DNA of 64,000 bases from positions 98,814,449 to 98,878,448 of the forward strand of contig NC_071355.1 of assembly GCF_943734655.1 (NCBI RefSeq), given 5' to 3'. Positions 31,940-42,719 of this stretch are shown here, in pieces. The notes beneath the pieces were generated by a model that was not told where the DNA came from, did not search any database, and saw only the letters and a list, made by a program, of their open reading frames with translations. Source of the DNA: Sabethes cyaneus (lineage: Eukaryota; Arthropoda; Insecta; Diptera; Culicidae). Positions within the stretch are counted from its first letter, which is position 1; each line of letters starts with the position of its first letter. The position numbers and the translations under genes are program-made.

Positions 31940-32073
31940 ATTGTGCCGAAACGACACAGTGCCTCCTTCCCTGTCAGTATATGACCTTAGTTTCCACCAG
32001 GGTTGGTTACCTGATCTCCGCTAAGGTTGCTCGTATTCCGGCTGGAACCACGAGGAGGTAGGGATAGGAGTAG
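31940..32073 (-). repeat. 5'-region relic of older R1-like element, right part
   Basis: This segment is a diverged copy of 31700-31830. Both contain ttccctgt, an accca/accag block and end in aggtagggataggag or a near match. It lies outside the 14-bp repeat, so it belongs to the target, not to the young element. A similar end occurs at 44960-45058. Confidence 0.6.
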
Positions 32074-32126
32074 CTGGATAAGATGCTAAGGACCCCTATG
32101 GGGTCTATATTGCGCATTATCCAGCT
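32072..32126. repeat. nested hairpin next to the R1-like relic
   Basis: The outer arms agctggataagatgc (32072-32086) and gcattatccagct (32114-32126) enclose an inner perfect hairpin gacccc-tat-ggggtc (32091-32105). It sits immediately beyond the conserved 5' block of the older R1-like copy. It may be the insertion site of that copy or a tiny foldback element. Confidence 0.6.
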
Positions 32127-35100
32127 GTTCACCAACCAAAAAATCAAAAAGTATCAATAAATGAATTTCAGTGCAGTGCAGGTCAATTAAAATTTGAAAT
32201 CCCCAAAATTGTACGGAAGGACACCTGGTTTTCTCTTTGTGAAAGATATTTTAAATAGTTACACTGTATTTTGGTTTTATAATTTCGAAACAATCATTGT
32301 GCTTAATTATTGATAGGAACTGCCTTCGTGAAATAGAATAGAAAATCTAGTAAATCTACTAGAATTAATTTTACGTAAGCAGGTTCTTCTCGCATCGTGT
32401 GCTTTCTGTTTCGTGTTAATTCAACAGGTCTTTATTCTGCGGACTCATTTAGTGAATGACAGGTTGTTTCACTTATTATTGCCCTATATAGCATAGATAA
32501 CCTATTAACGCAGATGAACAAAACCTTTATTATTGGTTCTATAACGCCTTCGAAACTATAAAAGTTGCATCATAAGAAGCAGTTTATTATTCCAAATAAA
32601 CTGACTGTGGCAAGCTCCCTGCAGTTTGTCTGCAGCACTGCAACGTGTTGCTTTGAGTCAAATCGAAAGCTGCTGATATTTTCCTTCGATCGACTTTCAT
32701 AATGTTGATGATGAAGATATTATAGTGCACATTGAATTGAGTCATAAAAAATCCAATGATATTGACATAATGGCGAAAGCTTACACTTTTTAATACGGAA
32801 AAGCAACTAGAAATCTCCGATTTAATCCACCTAATGGCGAAAGGAGGCTTTGTTACACTATCTCAGTTCTCATTACACCTGAAAACTTACTAGAGATTGT
32901 AATTATCGCTATAACGATAAAAAAATCTTTTTCACCCGCCTCGAAAAATGGAATATGTGATGTAAAAGAAAACAAATCGCTGCTCCCGCTTAGTTGAGAG
33001 AACAAACTACAGCTAAACAGCTTTCGTCCACTTTAAAAAGTTGATGGCAAAATGATTCGTAGACGTCATTTGTTCGATGATACCGAGTTTCTAATTCGTC
33101 GAAGGTAAAATTAAGTCCAAATTAGGCATATCTTGAAATTTGGCCATATCAACAAAACAAAACATTGTTGGGCATTTTAATATGTGCGTCCGTTACAGAG
33201 TGGAATAGCAGAATTTTTCCTGAAGAATAAACATACGAATTTAACAATGTATTTTCGAATCTATGCACCTAGTGGTGCTATCGCGTTTACAAACAGAAAC
33301 TTTCATACATTATATAGCTGTGTAAAATTGAAACGCAAATTTAATTACGAGTGTGTGTAGGTGCGTATAAAAAATATTTGATTTACTGGCTTACTTGTAC
33401 AGATCTTAGTCCCATCTATGCGCAATCTGTAAACAACGATTGGCGTTATGCTTCATGGAAATCAATTACTGCAACAAGTTGTGGCCTGAAACGTGCTGAA
33501 GAACGCCGTTAGTCTTTTTCCAAATAAGTTGCGCATTGTTTGAAGCACTTCGAATGGCTCCAAAAAGAGAGCAACTTTGATTTGTAGCATATGTTTCATC
33601 TCGAAAATCAGTTCAGCCCCGAACAATGAGACGTTTATTAGACAGCTGCTTAATAAATCGATGTGAATATGCTGCCCTCGCTTTAATCCATTTTGGTTTT
33701 CAAATTTATTTCACATGCTTAGTCCGCCCACTAACAGCTTACTTGTGTACGGCAAAGAAGATCATAAATATTTCATTGAACCGAAGTTCCGATACGGCTC
33801 ATCTTGGGGCATACTGCACAGAGTTATAATTACTTTCATTTTCAATTTTCCTCAACAGCATTTGAATGGTGGAGAAAGAAGCAGAGCACTTCGGGAAGCG
33901 TCAGGACTGTAGAGGCACCACCGTCTGACGAGGTCACGAGTCGACCGTTAGCTCTATAGTGGTAATGCTGGATGCCATAAAGGGTACATTATTAATACAA
34001 TATAATTTATAACACCCGCTCAGACAATGGGCGATACTGTTTATGTTTAAGTTCCTACTCGCTATGCATGCACATGGTCAACTTGATTTTAGCACTCGCC
34101 TGGAGGGTGGTTCCAAATTCAACGAACAGTATGAAATATAACAGAATTTATTGATATTATTATGGTAAAGTAAATAAAAGCATATGAAAATAAACAATGA
34201 AATTATTATTATGCTGGATTTCTGTGACTTTCACCACAACCAACAACGAATTACAAAGAGATTTTTCATGAAACTAAAGGGCAGAATTAGATTTTATATT
34301 GCATGTTCAACAAAAATGCCACCCCTGATGATAATTCAAACCCATGTCCCGCCGAACGATGCTGCTAAACCAACCAACAGCATGGGACGGGATGAATGAG
34401 AATGATCTCAATTAAAATAAATAATGACTCAATTCATTGATTGAACAAAGCTGAAACACATCTCCGAAACCGTAGAGTGTAGATGCGGTGCAGATGCTCC
34501 CATTCAATATTTAGCAGTTTGGTTTTCATAAATGCATGCTGATGATAGAGTTTGCTTGTTTGTGTCCTTCAAAATTCATAGCTACTAAGGCAACTCACCA
34601 TTAAACCTGGAGCGCATCCGAGCCTCTATTCTGGTCCAATGTTGGCGATTGCCGTTCGCGATTTTCGGTAAATTTTTAACGACACATCTTTGATCCAACG
34701 ATACTGTGGGACATGTGACACCGGCCGAGCAACTGACTGGCTGGCTGAATAGCCATATAAACTGAACTCATTAATTATAGAAGCTGGTGGTAATGATGTC
34801 ACCACACTAATTAGCTTGCGTTTCCGGGATAAAATTGGATGCAATATTGGCAGGCAGAGCTGAATTCCCCGTCCACTGTACAAGAGCACTTGCGGCCAGT
34901 GGATGATAGGAAAAACACCATACTGTTGGTTTCGGTGATATTACTGATCGGACTTATATTTACTGGTGGTGTTTTACGATAAAGTTTTCCAAAACGTCTG
35001 CCCTGATTAAAAACTGGGATCTGGTTTGTATTCAACGAAATTTGCAAAAGTTTCACATGATATGCTGCAAACGAGTGAATCGATCTCAGTTGACACAGAA

Positions 35101-35165
35101 TAATTATCTTAAAATACATCCTCATAGTTTAAATATACGATTTACTATCAATGTGCTAAATTTTA
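32127..35165. other. no gene seen
   Basis: AT-rich DNA with frames of up to 104 codons (34811-35125, minus) that lack motifs or splice support. No terminal inverted repeats or arrays were noticed. This is likely host intergenic or intronic sequence. Confidence 0.4.
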
Positions 35166-35345
35166 CAATACAGATTTTAGGGTGACATTCTTTGACGGTC
35201 TTAATGGCAAGATTCATCGGTGAATATTTGCTCTGTCGATGAAGGTGGAACTTTTGCTCATCACTAGTCTGAAAAGTAAAGGACCTAGATGTCTTCCTTG
35301 TGATAGCCCTGAGTTTACCATGAATGGCTGCAAAACTTCGCTATA
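35166..35345 (-). pseudogene. non-LTR reverse transcriptase scrap, Jockey/CR1-like
   Basis: The minus strand encodes FMVNSGLSQGRHLGPLLF (about 35270-35325), close to the RT motif F.V.SGVPQGSHLGPLLF found in Jockey and CR1-type elements. Only about 60 residues can be followed before stops. The P-to-S and S-to-R changes in the core mark decay. Confidence 0.55.
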
Positions 35346-37180
35346 AATTAGTAAAGAAAGGGTGCAGATCCCGTCATATAAGCAGCGCTCACGCGTGGTA
35401 CACTAATGAATAATAACAAAGTGCGGAATACAGAAAAAACACTCGTATATTACAATAGATTAAAATATTGGTTACTGTGTGAATACGCATAAAAAACGTT
35501 TTAATTTAGACAGGTTGATGAGTGGACTTGAAAAATGCTCCTATTTTGTTCATTAAAACTTGAATATTTGTTTTATTTGACATTTACACAGCTCATTTTG
35601 GAGGCAGGGTGAATTGCTAAAGAAAGAAAGATTCGTTTTTGGGACCACTTTATATTAAAAAGGGATACCTTTAGTGCCAAACAAAAAGTACGAAGTTTAT
35701 CACATGCTGCATTTTCTGTTTTACAATATAATAGGCCTACAAAATACTACCCATTCAAAAGTACCAGCTAGATGACACTGACCACTAGTGCATACGTATA
35801 AATTGCTCAATTCAGCAATCTGAATAGAGCCTTCCGAACCACGAATTATTTTCTGGTTTATTTCGACCGATTTGTATACCTGCTTTTCTGCATAACAAAG
35901 TTAAAATGTTCACCTGTATCATTTATACATCACTTATATTTCATCGAATGCTGCGGGCGTAGAAAATGGTTCATTCCGGCTTCTATTATGCACACAAAAA
36001 GCAGGTGAAACAATCAATCAGCCCGACCGAAAGAGCAAAACTTTTGTTCTTGCTTTTTCCATTTGTTTTTTGGCTAGCAGGGGAGCTCGTTGGTATTCTT
36101 TTCCTTTCCGCAGCTAACTGCAGAAAATATTAAGCAGAAAAAATGATTAAAACATTCGTCATGAAATATGACATTTTGATCTTCTTGGTACCTCGGGGGA
36201 CAGTGCTCCATTTCTTATACCGATTACTTTTTCCGGACCTCGTCGTAGGGCCGTCTCACAACCGAAACCAATCTCAGTGTTGCGGTTTTTTATCTTCCTC
36301 GGATGGTGAAGCAACGGTCCTCCAGGAGGGATAAGAACGAAGAACGAAATGGGGACTAGTCCGGGGATAGAATGATTTCTTTTAACGCAAGAGTTATAAT
36401 AACTGCGAATATTATATTGGAAGGGAAAAGTTTTGCATCTTTAGATTTAAGGCAGGGGATGGAGTAGCAGCTGAGGAAGACTGATGGAGTGTAACGGAGA
36501 AAATCGAGAAAAACTTTTTCGAGCGTTTTTTCTTAAATGTTCTTTAGTTATGCTAATGATGCTAGATAGCGAATGCTTATCTCGTCGATGTATCCTTCTT
36601 ATAAAAAGAAATCCAACTCATCAAAGTTTCTTTTCTGGTTTCTTTGCAGGTAACATTTGTTGGTGTTATTTTCACTTTATTCACAAGGAATGTCTATTAT
36701 AAAAAATGAAACATTGATTATTAAAAAAAGTCTGTTTGTATAATAAAGGTAAATTGACTATAATAATCGTTCAACGAGATGCAAGCGAAAAAAATTTCCA
36801 CTTGAGAGATTCTACAAAGTTGTTTATTCTGCTACAATACCGAACTTTAGAATTTCAATGTATCGATTCAGAAGAAGTAAATATCACTCAGAGGCTGGCA
36901 AAAATTGCGCGTCAAATCGAACTAGAACATTATGAATGTCACTTAAAGAAAGATGTTTCGTTTAATTAGACCAGTTTACAGTTATACCACCTTGTAAGCA
37001 GTTCTATAAATATAACTTTGTGAAGAATCTCTCTGCTTAGCTTTATTTTATCGTGTTATTTTTATGAAGTACATTCTTTGGTTCGTCATTTCTGGTATTC
37101 GGACTGTACTTCGCAAACTATTCCCGTTCAAAACAGTTGTGAGAGAGAAATTTTAGTTAGGCGAAAAGCAGTACAGTACC
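35346..37180. other. no gene seen
   Basis: AT-rich DNA with frames of 63 to 77 codons on the plus strand (36143-36969), without domains. A pyrimidine-rich ctttgcag at 36645-36652 could be a splice acceptor by chance. No repeat structure was noticed. Confidence 0.35.
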
Positions 37181-37189
37181 ATTGACTGA

Positions 37190-37520
37190 CAGAAAGTCAC
37201 GAATGACCCAAGCTGTTAAAGTGACTATGGGCCCTATTCTGTAAGTCACGTCGAGCAACTCGGCTCGACTCAGTCACTGTCGAGTGTCGAGTGCAAGAAG
37301 AACGGGCAGCATAGCGGCTCAATGCACAACCAAAACAAAGCTAGCTCAGGCGTCACTTGCTAACCGTTTAGTCACTAGCTTTTTGGCGGTGGACTCAGTC
37401 GAGTTACTCGACAAAATCGGGTCGCGTGTGACTTACATAATACCAAAAGTCGACTAGTCGAGCAAAGTGACACTCGACGTGACTTACAAAATAGGGCCCT
37501 ATAATATAAAAAAACTACAA
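37190..37520 (+). repeat. 5'-truncated SINE tail split by a MITE
   Basis: The text agtcacgaatgacccaagct then gttaaagtgactat precedes the MITE, and tataatataaaaaaact follows it. The SINE at 59318-59450 has the same tail uninterrupted (aaagtaactataatctaata). Only the last 60 bases of the SINE survive here. Confidence 0.7.
37229..37499. mobile_element. 271-bp MITE inserted in SINE tail
   Basis: The terminal repeats are gggccctattctgtaagtca at the left and, reverse complemented, gggccctattttgtaagtca at the right. They extend 27 bases with one mismatch. TAT is present on both sides (37226-37228 and 37500-37502). The interior has clusters of gtcgag and ctcgac. There is no transposase. A fragment of the same family lies at 4940-5065. 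Confidence 0.85.
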
Positions 37521-38014
37521 GGTATACAGCCCTAAGGGTTGTACGAATGGGTGACGTAGGACTATATCAAATCATTAGATCAAAGACTAATGTAAACTGT
37601 ATTTCTGGCATACGTATGTTTATAAGAATCTGAGAGTGCCGTTGTTTAAGTGAATGTTTAAAAGAGAAGAGCAAAATATTCAGATTCAATTCTTCATTAA
37701 GTGTAATGATGGCTTTGAAAATACATAGACGGGGGTTCATAAGTACAACGCCTGCAACCATTGAGACATAGAAGATTTCTTTTAAAAATCACTTGTGTGC
37801 ATCATAAAGGTTGAAATAGTAATGAATGACCAGCCCACAGATTATGGTATTAAATATGATTATGCGTAGCTTGACACAATTCAATAATCTTACTTTTACT
37901 CGCTTGTGACTTTAAAAAGGCCATAGGTTACAAATAACATTAAGGGCAAAGCACGTTCATCGCAAATATGTCATGCCATATGAATGTCCTTCTCTTTTGA
38001 CATGAATGGCAACA
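37503..38014. other. no gene seen
   Basis: AT-rich sequence with one 64-codon minus-strand frame and no recognisable feature. It leads into the 142-bp tandem array. Confidence 0.35.
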
Positions 38015-38818
38015 GGCACGTAAGCCAAATTTGGTTCCTTTTGATTAGTTTTCGAGTTATAAGGAAATTTGAATATTATTTGTAAGGGAGCCCCCCCTTC
38101 CTAAAGAGAGGAGGGGTCTCAATTCACCATAGAAAAAATTCTTGCCTTTTGAAACCCCCATATGCCCAATTTGGTTTCATTTGCTTGATTAGTTCTAGAT
38201 TTATGTTTGTATTTCATTTGTATGGGAGCCCCCCGTCTTAGAAGAGGACGGGGCCTCAGTACACCATCGAAAAAAATCCTACCTTCTAAAACCCCTACAT
38301 GCCAAATTTGGTTCCATTTGCCTGATTAGTTCTAGAGTTATGAAGAAATTTGTATTTCATTTGTATGGAAGCCCCCCCTCTTAGAAAGGGAAGAGGTCTC
38401 AGTACACCATAGAAAAAATGCTTACCTCCAAAACCCCCACATGCCAAATTTGGGTCCCTTTGATTGATTAGTTCTCGAGTTCTGAGGAAATTTGTATATT
38501 ATTTGTATGGCAGCCCCCCTCCTAAAGGGGGGAGTGATCTCAATTCACCATAGAAAAAATTCTGGCCTTCTGAAACACCCACATCCCGAATTTGGTTCCA
38601 TTTGCTTGATTAGTTCTAGATTTATAAAGAAATTTGTATTTCATTTGTATTGGAGCCCCCCCTTTTAGAAGGGGAAGGGGTCTCAGTACACCATCGAAAA
38701 AATCCTACCTTCTATAACCCCCACACGCCAAATTTGGTTTTATTTAGTTGATTAGTTCTCGAGTTTTGAGGAAATTTGTGTTTCATTTGTATAGGAGCCC
38801 CCCCCCCTCTTAGGCCGT
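38015..38818. repeat. tandem array of about 142-bp units, six copies
   Basis: The marker gattagtt occurs at 38043, 38187, 38324, 38466, 38608 and 38750 (intervals 144, 137, 142, 142, 142). Each unit has gccaaatttggttccatttg, then gaggaaatttgtatttcatt and a gggagccccccc block. The units differ by small indels in the C runs. No coding frame. Confidence 0.9.
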
Positions 38819-41305
38819 CCATAAAATTGCTCTCTCGCCCCCTCCATAAAATTGCTGATCATTTTATCTTTCCAACGACATACCCAATTGTTCAGTTTCG
38901 TTCAGTAGTTTAGTAGCTATTAGCATTTGAAATCTTTCATTCCAACGTTACACTTCTATTTTGGTTTTCACAAAGTGCTACCCAGTCCCAGATAGTAAAC
39001 AAAGACGTAGTCCTACGTCAAAAAATTGACTGACAGAGGGAGCGAAAGAGTATGAAATTTAGATGGCTCGAAAGGAAACAGTAAGTGTCAACTGGCAACT
39101 TGCTCATTTAAATGTACGTCAGTCAGAACATCAATCTTTCAAATGAAAGTTATTTGTTTTTTGGACAAAATACTTGAACCGACCTGATTAATAAATTTAA
39201 GGGAAATGTAATGCCAAAATAAACATTTTATCGACGATTAAATTTTAATGGCCAGCTTATGTGCTGGATCATCTCGTGAATTGTTGTGAAAATTTCGTTC
39301 AGTTATTTAGATCCTATATATGAGCCAATTCTAAATTGGTAGCATGGGACTAATTCTGTTGAAATAAAAATAAATATCTGCACATGTGAGAACACCATTT
39401 CCCTTTGCCGGAAGTTTCCCAGCACAGACAAAGCACTACTATTCAGAAGAAACGATCGTAAAATTGAAAAAGTCTGTAGGTATACAGTGTGGCAGGCACA
39501 GGAAAAAAAAACTGAATGCTCATATATAAATCAGCGAGGTTTTGTCTTGTTTTACGCTAGGCATATAGCAGAATATCTAGGTATAGCTACTATTTCCTTT
39601 CAGCCTGTTTTACTCCGAAACACCTAAAACTGCGGTTAGAGTCCGAGCAAAATGGATATTAGATGAAACACAATGAAAAATGAAGGATTTTAGCTGGTCG
39701 TTTGAGTTGTATCATTAATTCATAATGCATTTGCTCCGAATTGCCAGAGGTTGGAAATTTCGCTCAAAGTGGTTTCCATTGTTGTTTCGTGTTTTTCTAC
39801 GCTCAATATAAAATTAGAATGCACATTAAAAATGAAAAATTACCTATTATTGCATCGAATGAATGAATAAAAAAAATCATCTATTTGAGCAGCAATAAAT
39901 TCTAATGCGAGAAGCTATAGTTCATTGTAACCAATTTGCTAACAAAGACAATGGACTTTAATATCTCTACTCTAAGATTGTCTTATAATTTTTAGCAGTC
40001 AGCAATGCATTTGACTGTAATGCACAGTTTTAAATGACTTATGCGTTTGAGTATAATATTTTTTTATGTTTATTGTAAGATAATAGCGGAAAGCAGCGTC
40101 CAGAATTGGACAACGCCACGAAGAATTTACCCCATCGGAACCAGGAATGCAATTTGCGCGATGACTCGTTCAGGTCGAAGGCAACCGCGACTTTTGAGAA
40201 ACCTGGATAATTGTCGACGTGCAATCCAAGGCCGAGTTGAAAAGTGACAATTGCTTGAAATAAATACAACGAGAATGCTGAACACCTCGTTGGCATCGCT
40301 GTTTTGAGCTGCAATGAGCGTCAACGGTCGCATCACAGTGGTCCAAAGGGCAAAAAGCTGAGCTTTTTTCCTAGTGTCTTTTGCTTTCATTTGATAATTT
40401 ATGGTCTTCAGCATTTTTATTCGTATTATTATCCATCTTAATCTAAAACTGTCAAAAGTTCGTCATTGCTTACTATAATGACAATAAAAAAATAACTTTT
40501 TTGTGTTAGGAAATATAGACATAGTTTCTTCGACAAAGTTGTAAATATTGTAAAAACCAGCAACTTTGCTGAAAAACTAAAATTTCTATATTTATCGAGT
40601 ATACCACTATAGGCCATTTTCTATAAAATTTCGTTAAAGATTAGTTTTTCATACTTAGTTTTTGTTAGTTGCATTTTACAAGAATACAATGTTCTAGGCA
40701 ATTATCGAAGCTCTCAAAATACACGTTTTTGCAGAAGACCGCAAATCTCTTGGACCTTTACTTGCTGCGGATTTATGAAATCAGCACCTCATCTTAAAGC
40801 TTAAGTCGAGTACTACAAACTTGTATGAGTTCCGCTTGTCCCCAACCACCCAAATGAGAGTACGGCAAGCATGCGTTTTATGTGTTCCGCGTTCGCTAAA
40901 GGCTCGATACACGTCCATTTCTTGTGTTGGCAAAGTTATGGAAAATATAAAGGTAAACAACTTTGCTGAAGAAATAATAGAAATGTTCCTATCGAGTGCT
41001 GAGCTATAGAGCATTTTCCTTGGAAATTTCTTAAACCATTTGGTTTGTATATCTCGATAGCAACTGAGAACTACGACATCATATCTGAACGAAAAAGTTA
41101 TATTTCACGCCAGATAAGAACATCTAAGTACCAAAGTGGAGGCAATATGCGTGCGAAAATTTTGACAATTATTTGTTGTTCTATCTTGCATTATATAAAA
41201 TTTTATAACGGATTTTACAACAAGCAACTTAATACTCCTGAATATATGATTAAGATATAAGTAAATATTGCAATCATCTATATTGCTTCACAGTCATGAG
41301 TTGTA
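38819..41305. other. repeat-derived and AT-rich DNA, no gene
   Basis: The beginning (38819-39010) looks like the unique end of the tandem-array repeat. Two overlapping opposite-strand frames near 40041-40414 (68 to 95 codons) show no motif. At 40530-40640 and 40928-41038 lies a pair of diverged direct repeats. Confidence 0.4.
40530..41038 (+). repeat. pair of diverged direct repeats of about 110 bp
   Basis: The blocks around aactttgctgaa...aaa, followed by tatcgagt and a cattttc/tggaaatttc stretch, occur first at 40530-40640 and again at 40928-41038. This is probably one dispersed repeat duplicated or inserted twice. Confidence 0.45.
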
Positions 41306-41307
41306 TA

Positions 41308-42589
41308 AGGCTTGTTCGCGACAAAATCTGGACACCTCAATTTTGCAATTTCCTAGAAGTTTAATCCATGATACAATTTTATCTCATTTATGTGTGTATT
41401 GTTAATAATAACAAATTAGCATTACTTATTTGGTTTGCATGACAAATTGGCGAGCTTTGGAGTTTACCCTTGCCATGAGGGTCAGTGCAGACTTGTTGGC
41501 AACCAATTTAGCTGCGTTTGTCCTAGATTTTCGAAATTTATCTATAGTTGTTGCTTGTTGTTTGTGCTGGGACAGCTCTCTCTTCACCAAAGCCCAATAC
41601 CGCTCGATGGGGCGTAACTCTGGACAGTTAAGTGGATTTGCCTCCTTCGGTACAATATGGACTCCATTAGCATCATACCATTCCAATACTTCTTTGGCGT
41701 AGTGACAGGATGCCAAATCAGACCAAAACAGCGAGGGTACATCATGGCTGTGTAGGAACGGTAACAATCGTTTTGCAGGCATTCTTCACGGTATATTTCC
41801 TTGTTAACCGTTTCCGTAATGATGTAACTTTTGCTTGCTCGACCACAGCTGCATATGGCCTGCCATACTAAATATTTTTTGGTGAACTTGGTTTTCTTCT
41901 TTGTCCTAAAATGCTCTGCAACGCCATTACGTTTCATGGCAGTGTAAAAAGACATACCAGGAAGCTGTTTACAGTCTTCTAGGACATACGTTTCATCGTC
42001 CATTATAACGCATGGAAACTTCGTTAAATATTCGCGATAAAGCTTACGAGCGCGTGTTTTGGCCGTCATATTTTGCTTATCATTACGGTTTGGCACAGTC
42101 CTCACCTTGAAAGACTTCATGCCTTGTCGTTGCTTAGAAGTGTGCACGATGATGGCGACATTTTTATTTTACGAGCAATGGTACGTACAGAAAGATCTGA
42201 TCTCCTCCGTAATATTTGTTTTACCTTCGCACCCTTGTGGTGGTTCCTCAGATCCGTGTTTGTTCCACTTCCCTTCTTCCTAGCAGTTGTCAAGCGAGTA
42301 TCGAACGATTTTAAAATACTGTAAACAGTGCTTGGAGGAAATCCAAGCTTTTTGGCAAGTTTTCTTAACAAGAGTTCCGGATTTTCATTGCGACCGCACG
42401 CAATTGCTTTTCGCACCTGCTCTTCTTTCGACGCCATTTTACGCTGAGCGCTTGTAATATAAACAAGTGTAATATTTTCAGAAAGAACAGACATATGTGT
42501 ACCACTCTGCAAAATATTTTACGCATTGTTAATGTATTTCCGAAGCTGTGTGTGTTTAGGGGTGTCCAAATTTTGCCGTGAACAAGCCT
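41308..42589 (-). mobile_element. mariner element, ITmD37E type, nearly complete
   Basis: The terminal repeats are aggcttgttcgcgacaaaat at the left and aggcttgttcacggcaaaat at the right (reverse complemented). They continue inward for about 30 bases with few changes. TA is duplicated at 41306-41307 and 42590-42591. The 1282-bp length fits mariner elements. A transposase pseudogene occupies most of the interior. Two other D37E copies lie at 14490-16240 and 51678-52907. Confidence 0.9.
41426..42437 (-). pseudogene. D37E mariner transposase with two frameshifts
   Basis: The frame starts at ATG 42437 (MASKEEQVRKAIACGRN) and would span about 337 residues, normal for the family. Three open segments in different frames cover it: 42117-42437, 41584-42147 and 41426-41782. 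The first holds the paired helix-turn-helix region (LLRKLAKKLGFPPSTVYSIL). The second holds CVIMDDETYV with the first catalytic Asp. The third holds FWSDLASCHY with the second Asp and PELRPIERYW with the final Glu. Exactly 37 residues separate the last two. The two frameshifts, near 42130 and 41700, prevent a full-length product. Confidence 0.9.
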
Positions 42590-42719
42590 TATGACGACAC
42601 GCATGACTGCAAAACAACTTATTGTTCACTTTGTTCAGACATACTCTAATCATTATACAATTCCAATGTTAAATTGACATGCAAACGATTTAATGTGAAC
42701 TTTCTATTACGATCTTGTG

